DNA of 10,002 nucleotides from Eubacteriales bacterium (GTDB lineage: Bacteria; Bacillota; Clostridia; Peptostreptococcales; Anaerovoracaceae), in the NCBI GenBank assembly GCA_028702415.1, contig JAQVOT010000028.1, positions 1-10,002 on the forward strand, given 5' to 3'. The stretch's first letter is position 1. The number at the start of each line of letters is the position of its first letter. Below are positions 5,538-10,002 of the stretch, in pieces. A program made the position numbers and the translations under genes. The notes under the pieces were generated by a model. The model saw only the letters and a program-made list of their open reading frames with translations. It made no database searches and was not told where the DNA came from.

Positions 5538-7213
5538 TTTCTCACCTTCTTTATATTAACAATTCTTGAAATGTCCAGCCCCGCTTCAATAGCCCTGTCC
5601 AGTGCCGTCTTATAGGATCCCACAGCTTCCGGTGTGTGGGCGTCACTTGATATTATAAACTTAAGGTCCGGAACCTCAATTGCAATTCTAATTTCATCGG
5701 AAGTCAGATGCCCATGCCTGCCGTTTATTTCAATGAGTGTACCCGTTTCAGCGCAGACTTCCGCAATCTGCCTGATGTCAAATGGCCCCTTGTCCCCCGG
5801 ATGTGTCAGAATAGCTATGTCATTGTTTCTCAGGGCGTCAACTATCATCTTTGTATTGGATATTTTAAGGGATTTTTCTCCCAGTTTAAATCCATGACTC
5901 CAGAGCCAGTTCCTAACAGAACTGCACCCGAAACACGCGAAATGCATTCCTGCAATTATGAAGTCAAACTCGCTGAATTCCTCGGGCCTGACATCAAGCC
6001 CATTCCCTCCCGGTTTCATATGAATTATATTCGCTTCAATACTGTATCGCACCTGAATACTCTGGTACTTCACGCTCATCTTATTGATATCATTTCTGAT
6101 ATTGGGGAAGTCATTTCTGTTCACCCCAAAGAGCAGGTGCCCCGGTCCATGGTCAGAAATAGCCACAAATTCCAGTTTTTTATCAATTGCAGCCCTCACA
6201 TTATCCTCAACACTCCCCTTGCCGTGGGAGTAAGTGGTGTGGGTATGCAGATCATATGTCATTTTATATAATGAGTTTTCGGACACGTCCCCAGAACTCA
6301 TTTTTGGTTTGTCTTCTCCGATTATCCTGACTTCGGGCTCCAGCATCACGTCAAACTGCTCTTTGACGCATGCCTGCACCAGTTCCTTCAGGCGGATTAT
6401 ATCCGTTGCGGTTGCCCCTCCTCTGTTGATAATAAAGCCGCTATGCAGGGTTGACACCTCTGCTCCTCCAACGGTTAGACCCTTGCATCCGGCATCCTGT
6501 ATCAGTTTTCCGGCAAATTGTCCCTCCGGGCGCTTAAAGAAGCTTCCCGCACTGGGGTACTGCACCGGCTGTTTCTCATTTCTTCTGGCCGACAGCTCTG
6601 CCATTCTATCGCGAATTGCTGTTTCTTCACCTTTCTGCAGTTTCAGAGTAACTTCCGTTACAATGTCCCCTGTCTCATGAAGTGCCGTATGCCGGTATCC
6701 CATTTCAAGATCCTCCGGGCTCATGTCAACTTCACCGCTTCCGTCGCCCTTAATTATATGGGCACTTTCAAGAATGTTTTTTGTTTCTCCTTCGTAGGCT
6801 CCTGCATTCATGAATACAGCTCCGCCTATGCTCCCGGGAATTCCGGATGCGAATTCGAAACCTGAAAGAGATTCTGATGCGGCTGCATTTGCGATAGCAG
6901 ACATCAGAGTAGCTGCACCGCATATCATTCTGCTGCCTTCCACCCGAATGTAGTTAAAGGCCTGGCCCATTTTAACGATTACACCTCTGTATCCTCCATC
7001 TCTTACGAGAATGTTTGATCCGTTTCCCATAACCATGTGTTCCCTACCAGAGAGTAGCATAAGAACATCCTTAAGCTGCTGTATGCTCTGGGGTTCCACA
7101 AGAACATCCGCCTTGCCTCCAGCCTTAAAGGATGTATGCCTGGACATGGGTGCATCAAAAATCACATACTCTCTGCCACAGATATCTATTAATTTCTCTC
7201 TAAGTTCTGCCAT
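5534..7213 (-). CDS. murB: Fusion of UDP-N-acetylenolpyruvoylglucosamine reductase (MurB) with a C-terminal PHP phosphoesterase domain
   Basis: One 559-residue frame carries two enzymes. Residues 1 to about 303 are MurB, the cytoplasmic FAD enzyme that reduces UDP-GlcNAc-enolpyruvate to UDP-MurNAc with NADPH. Seen: RHTSFKAGG (25-33), FAD-binding MGNGSNILVRDGG (62-74), GIPGSIGGAVFMNAGAYEGE (124-143), PSAGSFFKRP with proton-donor Ser224, and LEPEVR with Glu294 near the end. This fits a type II MurB of usual length. After a linker of about 15 residues, a PHP domain runs from about 320 to 559 with all usual metal ligands: His323 and His325 (DLHTHT), His330, Asp354-His355 (SDHG), Glu393 (IEAN), His424 (GMHF), His471 (THPGD), Asp524 and His526 (SDAH). 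It is probably a metal-dependent phosphoesterase of unknown substrate. The separate murB and PHP genes are neighbours in many Clostridia, which explains the fusion. The start at 7213 is chosen over 7249 for its AGAGGGA site and typical MurB N terminus. Confidence 0.93.
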   Translation of the reverse strand: MAELREKLIDICGREYVIFDAPMSRHTSFKAGGKADVLVEPQSIQQLKDVLMLLSGREHMVMGNGSNILVRDGGYRGVIVKMGQAFNYIRVEGSRMICGAATLMSAIANAAASESLSGFEFASGIPGSIGGAVFMNAGAYEGETKNILESAHIIKGDGSGEVDMSPEDLEMGYRHTALHETGDIVTEVTLKLQKGEETAIRDRMAELSARRNEKQPVQYPSAGSFFKRPEGQFAGKLIQDAGCKGLTVGGAEVSTLHSGFIINRGGATATDIIRLKELVQACVKEQFDVMLEPEVRIIGEDKPKMSSGDVSENSLYKMTYDLHTHTTYSHGKGSVEDNVRAAIDKKLEFVAISDHGPGHLLFGVNRNDFPNIRNDINKMSVKYQSIQVRYSIEANIIHMKPGGNGLDVRPEEFSEFDFIIAGMHFACFGCSSVRNWLWSHGFKLGEKSLKISNTKMIVDALRNNDIAILTHPGDKGPFDIRQIAEVCAETGTLIEINGRHGHLTSDEIRIAIEVPDLKFIISSDAHTPEAVGSYKTALDRAIEAGLDISRIVNIKKVRK

Positions 7214-7222
7214 TCTATTTCT

Positions 7223-7229
7223 TCCCTCT
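7223..7229 (-). promoter_or_regulatory. murB: Ribosome binding site that decides the MurB-PHP start
   Basis: AGAGGGA on the minus strand (7229-7223) lies 9 bases before the ATG at 7213. The alternative ATG at 7249, two bases after the permease stop, has only A-rich sequence without a GG core upstream. The longer form would add 12 hydrophilic residues not typical of MurB. Translational coupling to the permease stop could still allow the earlier start. Confidence 0.5.
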
Positions 7230-7251
7230 ATAATCCTTTCCCCGTTCATTT

Positions 7252-8682
7252 TTATTCTTCGTCTTTTTTCTCCTGCTTTAGCTGACTGTCATCATACTCA
7301 ACAACGGTGGCCTCTATTACCTCCCGGCCAGCCTCTTCTGCCTGCCTGATTTCCTCTTCGCTCGTATGCTGCACCTCGCTGTTTTCGTAATGATTGTCCG
7401 CAAAATAGTCTTTCAGGTTGATATCATCATTGCCATCGTTGAGAGATGGTTTCAACCGCCTCTTATTGGGGCCTCTGGTTCTGTACTTATCCACCTTGTA
7501 GTCCAGGGTGTCTGTAGAAAAGCCTTTTTTTGCCAGTCTCTTGTTCAGAGCTCTGGAGAGGTATGCATATATTACCGCGAAAACCGGAATGCTCAGAACC
7601 ATTCCTATGAATCCGAAGAGACCACCACCCACAAGGGCTGCGAACAGTACCCAGAAGCTGGCAAGGCCAGTTGAATCTCCCAGTATCTTAGGTGAAAGTA
7701 TATTACCGTCAAATTGCTGAAGTATTAAAATGAAAATTATGAAATACAGGCAGTGCCATGGATTCACCATAAGCAAAAGCAATGCTGAAGGTACCGCACC
7801 GATAAATGGGCCGAAAAACGGAATGATATTTGATATTCCGATTATGCAGCTAATCAGAAGACTGTATTCCCATCCGAAGATAGACATCACCAGAAAACAT
7901 ATTATTCCCACAATTGCTGAATCGATAATATTGCCGCTGATGAATCCGCCAAAGGTTTTGTTTGTGTAATCGGCTCCCTCCAGAATTTCCTCTGCAGTTG
8001 ATTCTTTGAAATTTGCAACTATGATTTTCTTTGCCTGTGCGGACAGAGTATCCTTCATGTTAAGGAAATAAACGGATACGATTATTCCGATAAAGAAATT
8101 AAACACCACACCAAATGCACCTATAAGTCTATCAGAAATGGCTACTGCCAATGATCCTGAATGTGGAATTATAGTATTTGTAGCATAGTCCAGTGCGTAT
8201 TGTGTTACAGTATTGCTCCACTCCTCCAGTGTTTCCTTGGCTATAGGCAGATTCTGGAATTTAACGTCAACCCATGCTGTGAATTTTTCCAGCCCCGAAG
8301 GAAGTACTTCAATTACGTTTATAATACTGTCTACAAGCCCGGGAATAATCATCCAAAGAATTCCTCCAATTGTAACAAGCAGTACTGTCATTGAAATTAT
8401 TGTACCTATTACCTTGGAGAGGGTCAGGTCGTACTTGAACTTATACTTTCCCCGATTCATGAGATGATAGGATTCCCTGACCGAAAAATTGTAGATCGGA
8501 CACAGAAGATAAGCCATAACCAGTCCGTATATTAATGGAGCCAGAACCTTTACGAATGTGTTGAAGAAAGTTGCCAGCACATCCGCACGGAATATTCCAA
8601 AGAATACAATGACAGAGCAGATGATCACCAGAAATAATGTCAGCCCCCACTGTAAATGTTTTTTTTCAAGTTTAATCTTCAT
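7252..8682 (-). CDS. AI-2E family (PerM/YdbI-like) membrane transporter
   Basis: This 476-residue membrane protein has about eight hydrophobic segments: near residues 12-31, 44-66, 92-118, 184-208, and four more in the block 254-378. Family marks are PFFGPFIGAVPSA (288-300), the DGNILSPKILGDSTGL loop (325-340) and GGGLFGFIGMVLSIPVFAV (352-370). The large soluble part at about 118-178 between the third and fourth segments is also typical. Members are named for the quorum-signal exporter TqsA but include Na+/H+ antiporters and many uncharacterised proteins, so the substrate cannot be given. The tail of about 100 residues after the last segment is long, first basic (KRRLK) and then strongly acidic, ending EKKDEE; it is probably a disordered cytoplasmic extension. 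GAGGGAG lies 4 bases before the ATG. It sits between the Fic-like gene and the murB fusion. Confidence 0.9.
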   Translation of the reverse strand: MKIKLEKKHLQWGLTLFLVIICSVIVFFGIFRADVLATFFNTFVKVLAPLIYGLVMAYLLCPIYNFSVRESYHLMNRGKYKFKYDLTLSKVIGTIISMTVLLVTIGGILWMIIPGLVDSIINVIEVLPSGLEKFTAWVDVKFQNLPIAKETLEEWSNTVTQYALDYATNTIIPHSGSLAVAISDRLIGAFGVVFNFFIGIIVSVYFLNMKDTLSAQAKKIIVANFKESTAEEILEGADYTNKTFGGFISGNIIDSAIVGIICFLVMSIFGWEYSLLISCIIGISNIIPFFGPFIGAVPSALLLLMVNPWHCLYFIIFILILQQFDGNILSPKILGDSTGLASFWVLFAALVGGGLFGFIGMVLSIPVFAVIYAYLSRALNKRLAKKGFSTDTLDYKVDKYRTRGPNKRRLKPSLNDGNDDINLKDYFADNHYENSEVQHTSEEEIRQAEEAGREVIEATVVEYDDSQLKQEKKDEE

Positions 8683-8696
8683 TTTTCTCCCTCAAA

Positions 8697-8732
8697 AGGT
8701 TCTTATCCTCGATATAGGTTCTTATCCTCGAT
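8697..8732. repeat. Short tandem duplication (17-bp units, 19-bp period) at the Fic/permease junction
   Basis: AGGTTCTTATCCTCGAT occurs at 8697-8713 and again, without change, at 8716-8732, separated by AT. On the minus strand the first copy read holds the last codons and TAA stop of the Fic-like gene (8724-8722), and the second lies between that stop and the permease ribosome site. The perfect identity points to a recent slippage or duplication event. It lengthens the gap between the two genes from about 20 to 39 bases. Confidence 0.9.
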
Positions 8733-9453
8733 TTGCCACGTCCTGGCATACATCAATTGCGCTGTGCATCTTCAGGAATACAGCATCTTTAAAAAACGCG
8801 TATTCCTCATCAAGCCTGCGTCCCTGAAGACCTGCTGCCACCAGGTCGAAATAATCCTGTCTCCCCATTGGCATGTCAATAGGCATGAGACCCTGCTCCA
8901 GCAGAAAGTAATTCATTGCCAAAACGGCAATTTCTCCATTGAATTCCGCAAAAGGCCATATATCTATAATAGCATTGTGAATATACATTGCCTTTGCAAT
9001 AACATCATCTTGAAATTTTTCATCGTAAATTTTGCGACAGGAGCGGTTTACTCTTTCATCAATATCCGCACAATGTGGTGGTACGTGATTGAAATTGTAT
9101 ACAACCGGATTGTCATCTCTGTATCTGGAATCCTGATCCTCCCTTAGAATCCTGTATGTGTTCCTGAGCAGATTGCCATCCACACCGTTGCCCATTTCTA
9201 TATTGTTATAGGCCATCTTAACCACTTCACAACAGTTCTGAATAAAGAGATAGTCTCCCACGGGCACATCTTTCTGAAGCTGGCCATCAAGAATTTCCCC
9301 TACTCTTACTTCCTGATGTTTGGGATTTCTGGCAATCAGCGATGCCTTGATAATATCCATCTTGTTAACTTCCCGAAGGGCATGCTTCAGCGCCTTGTCT
9401 GAAGCCAGAATCCCATTAAGCTCTTTTCTCAGTTTCTGTAATTCAAGTTGCAT
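8722..9453 (-). CDS. Fic-fold protein with a degenerate active site
   Basis: This 243-residue protein is built like a Fic domain: a helical N terminus (1-60), the Fic-type segment LLRNTYRILREDQDSRYRDD at about 95-114, and the helix-loop-helix around IHNAIIDIWPFAEFNGEIAVLAMNY (158-182). The canonical motif is HPFx(D/E)GNGRxxR. Here it reads WPFAEFNGEIAV, so the catalytic His is Trp166, the first Gly is Phe171 and the phosphate-binding Arg is Glu174, while Pro167, Phe168, Glu170, Asn172 and Gly173 remain. AMP transfer by the known mechanism is therefore very unlikely. Frame, length and ribosome site (AGGGGA at 9466-9461) are sound, so it is probably expressed with another role such as binding or regulation. 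No inhibitory (S/T)xxxE(G/N) helix is recognised. It lies 44 bases after the MoaA-like gene and 39 before the permease. Confidence 0.75.
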   Translation of the reverse strand: MQLELQKLRKELNGILASDKALKHALREVNKMDIIKASLIARNPKHQEVRVGEILDGQLQKDVPVGDYLFIQNCCEVVKMAYNNIEMGNGVDGNLLRNTYRILREDQDSRYRDDNPVVYNFNHVPPHCADIDERVNRSCRKIYDEKFQDDVIAKAMYIHNAIIDIWPFAEFNGEIAVLAMNYFLLEQGLMPIDMPMGRQDYFDLVAAGLQGRRLDEEYAFFKDAVFLKMHSAIDVCQDVANRG

Positions 9454-9497
9454 TTTTTCGTCCCCTGTTTTCTTTTCCCCTTTATTTCTCTCTAATT

Positions 9498-9938
9498 CTA
9501 GTTCTTAAGAAATCCTATACGTCCCTTAGCCATAGGATATTTGTAGAGATCCACTTCTCCGAAATCTTCTCCCGTCTTTGGCTCAAGCTTTTTCAATGCA
9601 GGCATTTTGGCCTTGATTTTATCGTAATCCATCGTGGGCATGAACACAATGTCATAATTGTGCAGTAAGGTGAGCTGCAGAAGGTCCAAAATCTCATTGT
9701 CGTTATAACCTTCCCTGATACTTATACAAATACGTACATGCAACCCTGCATCAACGGCTTTGTTGATTCCATCGATTACCGGCTGGAGTTCCTTGCCTTC
9801 GTTAGTTTCCTTGTACCTCGTGTAGTTCATAGTGCTCAGCCTGATCGTAACATCGCTATAGCCCTCTTTCCTAAGCTGTTCCGCCTTATCTGCCAGGTTC
9901 TGTCCATCTGTTATATATACTTTCTTTTCTTCAGTCAT
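9498..9938 (-). CDS. Short MoaA-like protein lacking the radical SAM cluster motifs
   Basis: This 146-residue protein resembles the middle of MoaA (GTP 3',8-cyclase, molybdenum cofactor synthesis). YITDGQNLADKAEQLRKEGY (8-27) matches the MoaA TTNG..L...A..L...G strand-helix. VTIRLSTMNYTRYKET (30-45) matches the V.VSLDSL....F..IT segment. VIDGINKAVDAGLHVRICISIREGYND (54-80) and IVFMP (97-101) continue through the barrel. KYPMAKGRIGFL (133-144) matches the point where MoaA enters its C-terminal part. The N-terminal CxxxCxxC cluster site and the C-terminal second cluster are both missing, and the only cysteine is Cys71. It cannot perform radical SAM chemistry alone. GAGAGGA stands about 7 bases before the ATG and the frame is clean, so this is either an expressed, repurposed domain or the remnant of a longer gene. 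Confidence 0.6.
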   Translation of the reverse strand: MTEEKKVYITDGQNLADKAEQLRKEGYSDVTIRLSTMNYTRYKETNEGKELQPVIDGINKAVDAGLHVRICISIREGYNDNEILDLLQLTLLHNYDIVFMPTMDYDKIKAKMPALKKLEPKTGEDFGEVDLYKYPMAKGRIGFLKN

Positions 9939-9949
9939 CTTCTATCCTC

Positions 9950-10002
9950 TCAAGCCTTCACCGGGTAAAAATGAGCAATTTTTCCCGAGTTTAATTCATT
10001 AC
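9950..10002 (-). CDS. Possible 3' end of another gene entering from the right edge (weak)
   Basis: A minus-strand frame open from the window edge reads NELNSGKIAHFYPVKA and stops at TGA 9952-9950, 11 bases before the MoaA-like start. Close spacing would suit an operon. Sixteen codons can be open by chance, and no family is recognised. The other two minus-strand frames stop within the first four codons from the edge. Confidence 0.25.
   Translation of the reverse strand, partial: NELNSGKIAHFYPVKA
9962..9987. other. Hairpin-forming sequence upstream of the MoaA-like gene
   Basis: CGGG (9962-9965) and CCCG (9984-9987) enclose AAAAAT (9967-9972) and ATTTTT (9978-9983), with one bulged T at 9966 and a GAGCA loop. 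The stem is mainly A-T, and no T-tract follows on either strand, so it is not a convincing terminator. It may be a leader structure or, if the partial reading frame across it is real, simply coding sequence. Confidence 0.3.

Noticed and set aside
5708..6271. Plus-strand open frame of 187 codons inside the PHP domain
   Set aside because: The minus strand carries a complete PHP domain with metal ligands; the plus-strand product has no family features.
7252..8682. Calling the AI-2E-family protein an autoinducer-2 exporter
   Set aside because: The family is functionally mixed and no luxS or signalling gene is in view.
8656..9147. Plus-strand open frame of 163 codons spanning the permease start and the Fic-like gene
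   Set aside because: It crosses two real genes and their ribosome site and has no domain.
8722..9938. A Fic/Doc-type toxin-antitoxin pair
   Set aside because: The Fic motif has lost its catalytic residues and the neighbouring small protein is MoaA-like, not an antitoxin with an inhibitory helix or DNA-binding domain.
1..10002. tRNA, rRNA, CRISPR repeats, integrase or phage genes
   Set aside because: None found on either strand by reading; coding density is high and gaps are all under about 120 bases.

Overview
The window looks like a chromosomal stretch from a low-to-moderate GC, amino-acid-fermenting anaerobe of the class Clostridia. This rests on purine-rich Shine-Dalgarno sites, mostly same-strand tightly packed genes, a Clostridia-type murB/PHP/rapZ neighbourhood, and a lysine-fermentation-type Kce next to Pta. 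A family such as Anaerovoracaceae is possible but is only an impression. No phage genes, tRNA, rRNA, CRISPR array or intact transposon was seen.

Left part, plus strand (1-1300): the last codons of an AMP-forming acyl-CoA ligase overlap or abut an OFA-type major facilitator carrier. The pair probably imports and activates an unidentified carboxylate. A 41-bp palindrome at 1322-1362 sits in the convergent gap that follows.

Middle, minus strand (1394-4645): a saccharopine-dehydrogenase-like NAD-binding protein of unknown substrate has its own extended -10 promoter. Upstream of it, kce (3-keto-5-aminohexanoate cleavage enzyme) and pta (phosphate acetyltransferase) form a two-gene unit ended by a clear intrinsic terminator. 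Kce consumes acetyl-CoA in lysine fermentation, whereas Pta drains acetyl-CoA towards acetyl phosphate and ATP. A good candidate promoter for kce-pta lies inside the 3' end of rapZ.

Right part, minus strand (4692-9938): a tightly spaced row transcribed leftwards, in order a MoaA-like fragment without iron-sulfur cysteines, a Fic-fold protein with a destroyed catalytic motif, an AI-2E-type membrane permease, a MurB fused to a complete PHP phosphoesterase domain, and rapZ (4-bp overlap with the fusion). The murB/PHP/rapZ part links peptidoglycan precursor synthesis with the RapZ regulator. The yvcK and whiA genes that often follow rapZ in Firmicutes are replaced here by kce-pta.

Most notable: the MurB-PHP fusion, and two adjacent degenerate enzyme homologues (Fic and MoaA) that keep intact frames and ribosome sites, which suggests retained non-catalytic roles rather than simple decay. 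I found no clearly new multi-gene system. All family calls come from reading motifs by eye, without a database search.
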